This document shows positions 45,256 to 53,267 of a stretch of 64,000 nucleotides of DNA, piece by piece. Each line of letters starts with the position of its first letter. The first letter of the stretch is position 1. The translations under genes were made by a program, and so were the position numbers. Source of the stretch: Olleya sediminilitoris (GTDB lineage: Bacteria > Bacteroidota > Bacteroidia > Flavobacteriales > Flavobacteriaceae); the NCBI RefSeq assembly GCF_016785945.1, contig NZ_JAEMEF010000015.1, forward strand, positions 21,784 through 85,783, written 5' to 3'. A model generated the notes under the pieces. That model saw only the letters and a program-made list of their open reading frames with translations, was not told where the DNA came from and made no database searches.

Positions 45256-45480
45256 TTTTGGTTGAATTTTAAATTAATAAATGGTTTACTTTACGTAAAG
45301 GTTTTACACACTATTAGTATGTTATTTTAATATTAATAGTATGTTAGATAATTATCAAGTCAAAGATAATTCTTACACAAATAAATTTGTTGCGGTTTTT
45401 ACCGTAAAAAGAAAAAAATTAATCAAAAAATGAGTTAATTTTATACATAATTAGCTAAAAAAGGAGATTTTTAACAGTTT

Positions 45481-46320
45481 TTATTCTTTTTCAAACTTAA
45501 GTGCAACCCAGTTGTTTTTATTTAGCTTGTCTTTTAAGACTAATTTATGGTCGTTGCATTTTTGTTCTATCATCGGAATATCTTCTATATAGAAACCACT
45601 TAAAAACAAACTTCCGTTTGTATCTAAACATGATGAATAGGTTGGAATGTCGTTTAATAAAATATTACGATTAATATTAGCTATTATAGTGTCGTATTTT
45701 TTATCTTTTAATAGTGAAGCTTCGCCTTCATATACAGATATGTGTTTACAATTGTTACGTTCTGCATTTTCTAGACTGTTTAAATAGCACCAGTTGTCTA
45801 TATCTATAGCATCTATTGGTTTTGCACCTTTCATTTCGGCAAGAATAGCTAATACAGCTGTACCACAACCCATATCTAATACGGATTTATCTTTAAAATC
45901 GTTTTTAAGTATATGTTGGATCATCATATGTGTGGTTTCATGATGTCCTGTTCCAAAACTCATTTTTGGTTCGATTACTATTTCGAATGGTGTGTCAAAT
46001 TTTTCATGAAATGGTGCACGTACTGCACATTGATCATCGACAACTATTGGGTTGAAGTTTTTTTCCCACTCGGCATTCCAATTGGTTTGTTGGATTTGCT
46101 CAAAGGTATATTCTATTTTAAACTCGTCTGATTGTAATATTTGAATGTCATTTAAGATTGTGTCATTCCACTCGTCTTTTTGAATGTAAGCGGTTACACC
46201 TTCTTCGGTTTCGACAAAGCTTTCAAAGCCTGCAAAACCTAATTCTGCTATTAAAATTTCGGTTGCTGGTTGTAAAGGTTGTACTTTAAAGTAATAGCCT
46301 AAATAGATATTGTCTGACAT
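45481..46320 (-). CDS. prmA: Ribosomal protein L11 methyltransferase
   Basis: A 279-residue SAM-dependent enzyme. SVLDMGCGTAVLAILAEMKGA is SAM motif I, FGTGHHETTHMMI precedes it, and IIANINRNILLNDIP is the NxNxxxL-like catalytic region of the PrmA family. It trimethylates L11 amino groups. The N-terminal L11-recognition domain is present. Length is normal. It precedes a dispersed repeat (46330-46450) on its upstream side. Confidence 0.9.
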   Translation of the reverse strand: MSDNIYLGYYFKVQPLQPATEILIAELGFAGFESFVETEEGVTAYIQKDEWNDTILNDIQILQSDEFKIEYTFEQIQQTNWNAEWEKNFNPIVVDDQCAVRAPFHEKFDTPFEIVIEPKMSFGTGHHETTHMMIQHILKNDFKDKSVLDMGCGTAVLAILAEMKGAKPIDAIDIDNWCYLNSLENAERNNCKHISVYEGEASLLKDKKYDTIIANINRNILLNDIPTYSSCLDTNGSLFLSGFYIEDIPMIEQKCNDHKLVLKDKLNKNNWVALKFEKE

Positions 46321-46349
46321 TTTATTGGTACTGTTTTTTGCAGGTATGC

Positions 46350-46460
46350 TGCGTTAGCGGTTGAAGTGGCATCCTTTTTTGTAGAATAGTCCCAAACTGA
46401 GTTTGGGACTATTTTATAAAAAAGATATAACGGAAGACGCGACCCTTGTGGTAACGCCCA
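46350..46460. repeat. Dispersed intergenic repeat with a perfect hairpin
   Basis: GCGTTAGCGGTTGAAGTGGC at 46351 leads into a T-run, a 13-bp perfect hairpin (AATAGTCCCAAAC / GTTTGGGACTATT, 46385-46413), an A-run, and then AACGGAAGACGCGACCCTTG to TGGTAACGCCC. A diverged copy in reverse orientation lies at 58948-59055 with the same borders. From memory this layout is a widespread REP-like intergenic element of Flavobacteriaceae. Confidence 0.6.
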
Positions 46461-46482
46461 AATTTTTATTTTTTATTAGTAT

Positions 46483-47232
46483 TTAAAAGGCGTTTACGAT
46501 TGCGTAAAAATCGGCTGCTTTTAGAGCTGCTCCACCAATTAATCCTCCATCTACGTCTGGTTTTGAGAAAATCTCTTTGGCGTTTGCTGGTTTTACACTT
46601 CCACCATAAAGGATAGTCATGTTGTCTGCTACGTCGTTTCCGTAAGTATCGTTTAATGTTTTACGGATAAATTTGTGCATGTCTTGGGCTTGTTCTGGAC
46701 TGGCTGTTTCACCTGTACCTATTGCCCAAACAGGCTCGTAGGCCAAAACTATGTTTGAAAAAGCGGAAGCGTCTAAATGAAATAGTGCGTTTTTAATTTG
46801 TGCTTCTACGATTGCTTCTTGATTATTTGCTTTACGGTCTGTTAACTCTTCTCCAAAACAAAAAATTACACGCATGTCTTTTGTTAAGGCTTGATCTACT
46901 TTTTTGGCTAGTGTTGCATCGTCTTCATTAAAATACGCACGACGCTCTGAGTGTCCTAGTATTACGGTTTTAACGCCTACGCTTTTTAGCATATCTGCAC
47001 TGACTTCTCCTGTGTAAGCTCCATTTTCTGCAAAGTGCATGTTTTGAGCAACGACTTCTATATCATCTTCTCTGGTTGCTTCAAATGCGTGCCATAAATT
47101 AGTAAATGTTGGTGCTATCATGACCTCAGCATTTGAGGTTTTGGTTTGCTTTTTTAAATCTGATAATAACGCTTCGGTTTGTGCTAAATCGTTATTCATT
47201 TTCCAATTTCCTGCTACTATGTTTTTTCTCAT
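46483..47232 (-). CDS. tpiA: Triosephosphate isomerase
   Basis: A 249-residue glycolytic TIM barrel. VAGNWKMNNDLA has the catalytic Lys, VILGHSERRAYF the catalytic His, and LAYEPVWAIGTG the catalytic Glu and flexible loop. LYGGSVKPANAKEIF binds phosphate. Start, length and all residues are standard. Confidence 0.97.
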   Translation of the reverse strand: MRKNIVAGNWKMNNDLAQTEALLSDLKKQTKTSNAEVMIAPTFTNLWHAFEATREDDIEVVAQNMHFAENGAYTGEVSADMLKSVGVKTVILGHSERRAYFNEDDATLAKKVDQALTKDMRVIFCFGEELTDRKANNQEAIVEAQIKNALFHLDASAFSNIVLAYEPVWAIGTGETASPEQAQDMHKFIRKTLNDTYGNDVADNMTILYGGSVKPANAKEIFSKPDVDGGLIGGAALKAADFYAIVNAF

Positions 47233-47244
47233 GATTGGTCTGTT

Positions 47245-48321
47245 TTATTGTAATTTGACTTTTGGATCTAACCAAGTGTAAATGATGTCTACAAAAATAT
47301 TAATTATAATGAAAAGTAATGCAATAATTAACACGGATCCCATAATTACTGGTAAATCTAATGTGTTTAATGCATTTACTATCTCTTTGCCTAATCCATT
47401 CCATCCAAATATATACTCTACAAACACTGCTCCTGCTAGCATGCTTGCAAACCATCCTGAGATAGCTGTTACTACTGGATTTAATGCATTTTTAATGGCA
47501 TGTTTTTTTATAATCTGAAATTCTGATAATCCTTTTGCTCTTGCTGTCCTGATGTAATCTTGATTAAACACTTCTAACAGCGAGTTGCGCATTAATTGTA
47601 TAACGACTGCTAACGGTCTTATACCTAATACGATTGCTGGTAGTATAAGGTTTTTGAGTTTGATATGCATGTTTTCGCCAAAATCATCCAACTCATAAAG
47701 ACTTCCTGTCATTTCTAGATTAGTGTATTTGTGTAATACAAATCCAAATAACCAAGCAAATAAAATGGCACTAAAAAAGGAAGGCACACTCATACCCAAA
47801 GTGCTTAAAATTTGAATGGTTTTATCTAAAAAAGAATCTTTTTTTAATGCTGAAATCACGCCTAATGTTACACCTAGCAACATGGCTATAATTATTGCAG
47901 AAACTGCAAGTACAAATGTATTTGGTAAGGTCTCTGATAATACTTGACTTACTTTTTTACCTTGTTTTGTAAAAGACTCTCGTAAATACGGAAACTTTAA
48001 AACGGTTGTTGTATTACCTATTGTAAATAGCTTGTTAGCTGAATATTTGTTTGGACTTAGGTAGGTATAATCTTCTTCTAAATTTGAATGAAACGATATT
48101 ATTGACAAATCGTTTAAGTAATACAAATATTGAGTTGCTACAGGCTTATCAAATCCGTATTTTTTTTTGATAATTGCTAATTGTTGACTATCCTCGTTTT
48201 GGCCCAACATCATTTGAGCTGGATCACCTGGTAATACACTAAACAATAAAAAAATAACGGTTACTACACCAAATAAAGTGAGTAATGCGTAAAACGTTTT
48301 ATTTAATAGATAGGTTACCAG
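47245..48321 (-). CDS. OppB-like ABC transporter permease lacking a standard start codon
   Basis: A dipeptide/oligopeptide permease of about 358 residues. The coupling motif YIRTARAKGLSEFQIIKKHAIKN (in part) and six helices identify the family. From 48246 a TTG start would drop the first helix. The frame continues upstream to LVTYLLNKTFYALLTLFGVV, exactly where the family begins, and the codon at that point is CTG (48321-48319), where ATG would be expected. An in-frame ATG at 48342 is separated by TAA at 48330-48328. So either CTG is used or the gene has lost its start. No OppC or binding protein is adjacent. Confidence 0.7.
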   Translation of the reverse strand: MVTYLLNKTFYALLTLFGVVTVIFLLFSVLPGDPAQMMLGQNEDSQQLAIIKKKYGFDKPVATQYLYYLNDLSIISFHSNLEEDYTYLSPNKYSANKLFTIGNTTTVLKFPYLRESFTKQGKKVSQVLSETLPNTFVLAVSAIIIAMLLGVTLGVISALKKDSFLDKTIQILSTLGMSVPSFFSAILFAWLFGFVLHKYTNLEMTGSLYELDDFGENMHIKLKNLILPAIVLGIRPLAVVIQLMRNSLLEVFNQDYIRTARAKGLSEFQIIKKHAIKNALNPVVTAISGWFASMLAGAVFVEYIFGWNGLGKEIVNALNTLDLPVIMGSVLIIALLFIIINIFVDIIYTWLDPKVKLQ

Positions 48322-48360
48322 ATTGTTTTATTTTAGATACATTTTTATGTTGTTTTACAA

Positions 48361-48416
48361 CATAGTGCGCTTCTCGATACATTTTGCTCGTGCCTTACAA
48401 AACAGTCGAAGTGATG
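48361..48416. repeat. Fragment of a dispersed repeat
   Basis: The minus strand reads CACTTCGACTGTTTTGTAAG and continues with a GAGAAGCGCACTATG end. It shares the CACTTCGACTG core with the repeat inside icmF (TTTCGACTGCGCTC). A decayed copy of the same family is likely. Confidence 0.3.
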
Positions 48417-49724
48417 TTATTCTGTTTTAAGTGTTATTTTTACTAATCCAGATATTGTTTTATCTATGTCTATATTTAATGAATCTATTTGCGCTCTATC
48501 CTTAAACACATCCATACTTTGTATAGTTTCTGGATCTAAAGCGTCTACTTCTGCTTTAGTAGCAATTGAGTCTCCAATATAGTAAGCAATAACTTCTTTT
48601 AATTTTATAGGCTCAGGTCTTTTTACTTTTGGAAAATTTAAATCATCAACATCATTCCAATGTACTTTTTGAATGATTGTTCCTTTTTCTAATTTTAATA
48701 CTCCTGGATTTGAACGAATGATGGTTTTTAAAGCAGTCTCGTCACAGAAATAATAATCAAAATTTAATTTATAATCAGCTTTAACTTTATTTGCTACATC
48801 TGGTCCAGATGCTGTCAGCCCAATAACATCATATCCATTAGCTATGGCTTTATCTGCTGTTACTTTTATAGCTTTTAAACCTTCTGTCTCTGAAGATGAT
48901 AAATTATAGCTAACTATTAATACAACATTGTCTCTTGACAATATATCTTCTGTAAAATCTTCACCATCTTTTTCGATTGAAAAATCATGTATAGGTGGTT
49001 CATAACCTTCTGAGATGGTTTCTGTTGTTACACCAACATAGTCTCCTGATGAGCTTGGATAAGATCCATCTGTTATGTATTGTTTTTCGGTTCCGTTTTC
49101 ATTAAACGTCCAAGTGTATTCAATAATTGGTTGTGGTGCATCATCAGGCACAATCATGTTATCAGTAATGTTGTTTCCTATTTTAAATGGTCTAAAATCT
49201 ATACTTGGTAAATGCATTAATACATGGTAAGCAAATCCTAAACAAGCTATAAAACTTAATAATGACAATATTGTAGTTGGTAACTTTGCAAAAAATGGTT
49301 TGATGTATTTTATACCAATAAAGAGTATTACTATCATTACCAATAACGCGACATCTTTCCAGAAACTTTCCCATGGATCCATTTTCATGGCATCACCAAA
49401 GCATCCACAATCTTTTACTTTATCAAAATAAGCAGAGTAAAAGGTTAAGAATGTGAAGAAAACTATCATTAATAATAAACTCCATATTGTAAATTTAGGC
49501 TTATAACCTAATATTAAAAAGATACCTAAAAGCACTTCAAAAACGACTACAATTATAGAAATCCCTAGTGCATAAGGAATAAAAAATGGTAAATCTAAAA
49601 CGGTTGGTCCAAAATATTCTTCTAATTTAAAAGCAAATCCAATAGGATCGTTAAGCTTTATAAATCCTGAAATTATAAAAAATATACCAACAAATATTCT
49701 TAAAAAACCTACTATGTATTTCAT
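48417..49724 (-). CDS. BT_3928-like DoxX-related membrane protein
   Basis: A 435-residue protein. About residues 1-170 hold four to five helices of the DoxX type (VGFLRIFVGIFFIISGFIKLNDP, CGCFGDAMKMDPWESFWKD). About 240-435 are a periplasmic region with thioredoxin-like strands but no CxxC pair. Family members in Bacteroidota are called BT_3928 proteins and have no proven function. The CGCFG motif after the second helix is typical. It may take part in redox or quinone-linked processes; this is inference. Confidence 0.8.
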   Translation of the reverse strand: MKYIVGFLRIFVGIFFIISGFIKLNDPIGFAFKLEEYFGPTVLDLPFFIPYALGISIIVVVFEVLLGIFLILGYKPKFTIWSLLLMIVFFTFLTFYSAYFDKVKDCGCFGDAMKMDPWESFWKDVALLVMIVILFIGIKYIKPFFAKLPTTILSLLSFIACLGFAYHVLMHLPSIDFRPFKIGNNITDNMIVPDDAPQPIIEYTWTFNENGTEKQYITDGSYPSSSGDYVGVTTETISEGYEPPIHDFSIEKDGEDFTEDILSRDNVVLIVSYNLSSSETEGLKAIKVTADKAIANGYDVIGLTASGPDVANKVKADYKLNFDYYFCDETALKTIIRSNPGVLKLEKGTIIQKVHWNDVDDLNFPKVKRPEPIKLKEVIAYYIGDSIATKAEVDALDPETIQSMDVFKDRAQIDSLNIDIDKTISGLVKITLKTE

Positions 49725-49757
49725 AATTATAATTAAATATCAAATTGCAAAAGCAAT

Positions 49758-50297
49758 TTATTGTTCTGTTAAATGTATCATTGCAAAGATGGCGTAATTT
49801 ATCATGTCTTGATAATTAGCATCAATCCCTTCGCTAACAATTGTTTTTCCTGAGTTGTCTTCAATTTGTTTAACACGTAATAATTTTTGTAAAATTAAAT
49901 CGGTTAAACTACTAACACGCATGTCTCTCCAAGCTTCACCATAGTCATGGTTTTTATCTTGCATTAACTGTTTTGTTATTTTTACTTGCTCATCGTATAA
50001 AACAGTAGCTTCTTCAACTTCAATATCTGGTTGCTCTACCACTCCTTTTTGTAGCTGAATTAATGCCATAATACAATAATTGATGATACCTATAAATTCG
50101 CTTTGCTCACCTTCGTCAACTTTACGTACATCATTTTGTTGCAAACCTCTAATACGCTGTGCTTTTATAAAAATTTGATCGGTTAATGATGGTAAACGTA
50201 AAATTCGCCATGCACTACCATAATCTGTCATTTTATTAATAAAAAGGTCACGACAGGTTTTTATTACAGCATCGTATTGTTTTGAAGTATCTTGCAT
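49758..50297 (-). CDS. DUF1599 family protein
   Basis: A 179-residue helical protein built of two similar halves: KMTDYGSAWRILRLPSLTDQIFIKAQRI and KNHDYGEAWRDMRVSSLTDLILQKLLRV (both shown shortened). The YG-AWR-SLTDxI repeat is diagnostic of DUF1599. The function is unknown. It is divergent from folP, and the DoxX-like gene follows 33 bases downstream. Confidence 0.88.
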   Translation of the reverse strand: MQDTSKQYDAVIKTCRDLFINKMTDYGSAWRILRLPSLTDQIFIKAQRIRGLQQNDVRKVDEGEQSEFIGIINYCIMALIQLQKGVVEQPDIEVEEATVLYDEQVKITKQLMQDKNHDYGEAWRDMRVSSLTDLILQKLLRVKQIEDNSGKTIVSEGIDANYQDMINYAIFAMIHLTEQ

Positions 50298-50412
50298 ATT
50301 TGATAAACTCTAATTGAATTTTGCGTAAATTTCGCATAAAATTATTTAAAGTTCAAGGTTTAGGGTTTAAAGTTTTGCTAACGTTATCCCAACACCACAT
50401 TTAAGTGTATCA

Positions 50413-51237
50413 ATGACAATAAATTGTAAAGGCAAACTTATAGATTTAAGTACTCCAAAAGTAATGGGTATTTTAAATATAACACCAGATTCTTTTTTTG
50501 ATGGTGGACGTTATAAAGACGAAACTTCAATAATAAAACAAGTAGAAAACATGCTAAATGAAGGTGCTACGTTTATTGACGTTGGTGCTTACAGCTCAAG
50601 ACCAAATGCGCCTTTTGTAAGTGAAGATGAAGAATTGCAACGTATAGTACCAATAATAAAACTTTTGGTTAGTCATTTTCCTGATAGTATCATATCTGTT
50701 GATACCTTTAGAAGTCAAGTAGCAAAGGTAACTATTAATGAAGGTGCTGCTATGATTAATGATATTTCGGCTGGTTTTTTAGATAATAACATGCTACCAA
50801 CCATTGCAGATTTAAAAGTACCATATATAATGATGCATATGCGTGGCACACCACAAACCATGCAAACATTAACCCAATACGACAACTTAGTAAAGGCTAT
50901 TAATTATTATTTTTCAGAGCGTATTGTCAAAGCACGCGACTTGGGTATTATAGATTTAATTTTAGATCCTGGTTTTGGTTTTGCTAAAACATTAGAACAA
51001 AATTTTGAACTTTTAAATAAGTTTGAATTATTAAATATTGCAGATTTACCAGTATTAGCTGGTATATCCAGAAAATCTATGATTTACAAAACCTTAGATC
51101 TAACAGCTAAAGAAGCTTTAAACGGAACAACTGCTTTACACATGATTGCTTTACAAAAAGGCGCAAAAATATTACGTGTACATGACGTTAAAGAAGCCAA
51201 AGAATGTATCACTCTATATAATAAATTAGATGCTTAA
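50413..51237 (+). CDS. folP: Dihydropteroate synthase
   Basis: A 274-residue TIM barrel that joins p-aminobenzoate to the pterin in folate synthesis, the target of sulfonamides. VMGILNITPDSFFDGGRY is the first signature, INDISAGF and MHMRGTPQTMQ follow, and LDPGFGFAKT and AGISRKSMI hold the pterin and phosphate sites. Length is normal. The start of the next gene overlaps its end by 8 bases. Confidence 0.96.
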   Translation: MTINCKGKLIDLSTPKVMGILNITPDSFFDGGRYKDETSIIKQVENMLNEGATFIDVGAYSSRPNAPFVSEDEELQRIVPIIKLLVSHFPDSIISVDTFRSQVAKVTINEGAAMINDISAGFLDNNMLPTIADLKVPYIMMHMRGTPQTMQTLTQYDNLVKAINYYFSERIVKARDLGIIDLILDPGFGFAKTLEQNFELLNKFELLNIADLPVLAGISRKSMIYKTLDLTAKEALNGTTALHMIALQKGAKILRVHDVKEAKECITLYNKLDA

Positions 51238-51937
51238 CAGATTTTTATTTATAACTGTATTATTTTTATTTTTTTCTTGCGGAAACGAAAAAGTACTGCA
51301 ACTACCAGAAATACAAAATGCAGACATAACAGAAGTTTTGGACGTCTCTCCTGCTTATATTTTTTATGACGAAACCAAACAGGATAGTGTTGAGTTAAAC
51401 CGAAAAAACTTAATTATTTCTACTAACTGGTTAGTAAACGTTGACAATCGCTTAACATTAGAACAAGCGTTACCATCTATAATAAAACTACAAGAGAAAA
51501 AGCGTAATGCAACTATGCATAAAAATGAAAAAGCCAGAAATTATTACACTTGCAATGATACTAGCATCAAAAATTTAGGGTTTATTGATTTTACTGATGT
51601 TATTTACAAAAATTTGGAAATTAAAAAAGATACAATTGAAAAACCTACCTTTTTACCAAAAGGTTATAATCGCAGAATAGATGGTCTATTTGCTAATTCT
51701 CCTCTATCTGTTTTTTTTAATAAAGATTTGAATTTAGAAATAGGGAGTAAAATCTTAAGCTTAAATGAATTCATTGAAAAAGTAAAGCTAAATTTTAAAG
51801 AAACTAACGCCATAGGCCATTATAAACTAAATTTTAATAAAAAAATGAATTTTCAAGATTACATTACAATAAAGTCTAAGTTATTAAAAATGAATGGAAA
51901 ATATTTTTCGTTAAACAACAACGAATTCATTTATTAA
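51230..51937 (+). CDS. Hypothetical lipoprotein between folP and cdaA
   Basis: A 235-residue protein with signal MLNRFLFITVLFLFFSC (Cys17). The mature part is rich in Lys, Asn and Leu, with mixed secondary structure. No family recognised. It overlaps folP by 8 bases and precedes cdaA by 35, so all three are likely co-transcribed. In other lineages cdaA is followed by a CdaR regulator; this gene does not look like CdaR. Confidence 0.6.
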   Translation: MLNRFLFITVLFLFFSCGNEKVLQLPEIQNADITEVLDVSPAYIFYDETKQDSVELNRKNLIISTNWLVNVDNRLTLEQALPSIIKLQEKKRNATMHKNEKARNYYTCNDTSIKNLGFIDFTDVIYKNLEIKKDTIEKPTFLPKGYNRRIDGLFANSPLSVFFNKDLNLEIGSKILSLNEFIEKVKLNFKETNAIGHYKLNFNKKMNFQDYITIKSKLLKMNGKYFSLNNNEFIY

Positions 51938-51972
51938 CCCAATTATATTAAATTTACAAAAACCACTTTCCC

Positions 51973-52758
51973 TTGGATATATTTAAAGACATACTAAAAT
52001 TTGGATGGATAGACATGATAGATGTTTTGCTTGTTGCACTACTGCTCTATTACGTTTACAAGCTAGTAAAAGGTACTGTTGCCATTAATATTTTTATTGG
52101 TATTGTAGTTATTTACTTTATCTACCTAACGGTTGAAGCCTTACAAATGGTATTATTAACCAAGATTTTAGGTGGTTTTATTAGTGTTGGTTTTATTGCA
52201 TTAATTATAGTTTTTCAACAAGAAGTCAGGAAATTTTTATTAATGATTGGCTCTACCAATTTTGCTAGTAGACGTAAATTTTTAAGTCAATTAAAATTTT
52301 TAAAGATAGAACAAGGTACATCCACAGATATAGATGCTATTATATCTGCTTGCAATAAAATGAGTAGTACAAAAACTGGTGCTTTAATTGTTTTAGAACG
52401 CAATAATAATCTTGATTTTTTAGCCAATACAGGTGACGAAATGAATATTAAAGTGACGCAACCTATTATTGAAAGTATCTTTTTTAAAAATAGCCCATTA
52501 CATGATGGTGCCATAATTATACAAGATAATATTGTAAAAGCTACACGTGTTATTTTACCTGTAAACAACGAGAAAAACATTCCTCAACGCTTTGGTTTAC
52601 GTCATCGTGCTGCTGTTGGTGTAACGGAACGTACAGATGCTATTGCTATTGCTGTAAGTGAAGAAACTGGACAGATTTCTTGCTTTAGAAATGGTGAGTT
52701 CCTTCCGTTTGAAGACACCATACAATTAGCTAAAATATTAAAGGCAGATTTAGATTAA
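51973..52758 (+). CDS. cdaA: Diadenylate cyclase CdaA (TTG start)
   Basis: A 261-residue membrane-bound enzyme making cyclic di-AMP from two ATP. Three helices occupy about residues 10-85. The DAC domain follows, with GALIVLERNN, LHDGAIIIQ (DGA motif) and LRHRAAVGVTE (RHR motif), the catalytic and ATP-binding elements. The start is TTG at 51973, which gives MDIFKDILKFGWIDMIDVLL as in relatives; no ATG fits before the first helix. Cyclic di-AMP controls potassium and turgor in many bacteria; targets here are not visible. Confidence 0.9.
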   Translation: MDIFKDILKFGWIDMIDVLLVALLLYYVYKLVKGTVAINIFIGIVVIYFIYLTVEALQMVLLTKILGGFISVGFIALIIVFQQEVRKFLLMIGSTNFASRRKFLSQLKFLKIEQGTSTDIDAIISACNKMSSTKTGALIVLERNNNLDFLANTGDEMNIKVTQPIIESIFFKNSPLHDGAIIIQDNIVKATRVILPVNNEKNIPQRFGLRHRAAVGVTERTDAIAIAVSEETGQISCFRNGEFLPFEDTIQLAKILKADLD

Positions 52759-52851
52759 TATACACTATAACCACTAATACCTCAGATAGTTTTAACTAAA
52801 TCTAATTAAAGCTTCTAAAATACTTTCTTAAAAGATTAAAAACAATCAAAA

Positions 52852-53253
52852 ATGAATATTAAATACAACGAAAATAATCAAACTATAGAAATTAAGGATG
52901 GTTTAAAAACCCATCACATGTTAATTAAATCTATTATGATTCTTAATTTGGTAAATGCTATTTTAAACGTTTACGATGTTAATATAACTAAATTGAGTTT
53001 TATGTCAACAATCTGGATATTTTTAGCTTTATTATCAATTTTTGTATTGTATATATTTTTTACTAAAAAATCTAGTTTAGAAAACATTCCTGTTAAAAAC
53101 ATTGAAGCTTTAGTGCAAAAAACAAGTCTAGGTTCCAAACGTTATACTTTTAAATTAACTAACGGAAAGACACGTGACTTAAATGAGTTAAAGACCATTA
53201 AAGATGTTAACACTTTAAAAAAAATGCTAACTAAAATTGGAGTAAAATCATAA
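52852..53253 (+). CDS. Small membrane protein with two helices
   Basis: A 133-residue protein: beta-rich N-terminal 20 residues, two helices (about 24-44 and 50-70), and a C-terminal soluble part with SLGSKRYTFKLTNGKTRDL. The arrangement resembles small bacterial PH-domain membrane proteins, but I cannot name a family. It is 94 bases downstream of cdaA and converges with the MsbA-like gene. Confidence 0.55.
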   Translation: MNIKYNENNQTIEIKDGLKTHHMLIKSIMILNLVNAILNVYDVNITKLSFMSTIWIFLALLSIFVLYIFFTKKSSLENIPVKNIEALVQKTSLGSKRYTFKLTNGKTRDLNELKTIKDVNTLKKMLTKIGVKS

Positions 53254-53267
53254 AGTAATATTACAAA

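Noticed and set aside
45300..45360. Direct repeat of a TAGTATGTTA element upstream of the HEIGH protease gene
   Set aside because: Two AT-rich copies of 10-12 bases could arise by chance in this composition, and no symmetrical operator is formed.
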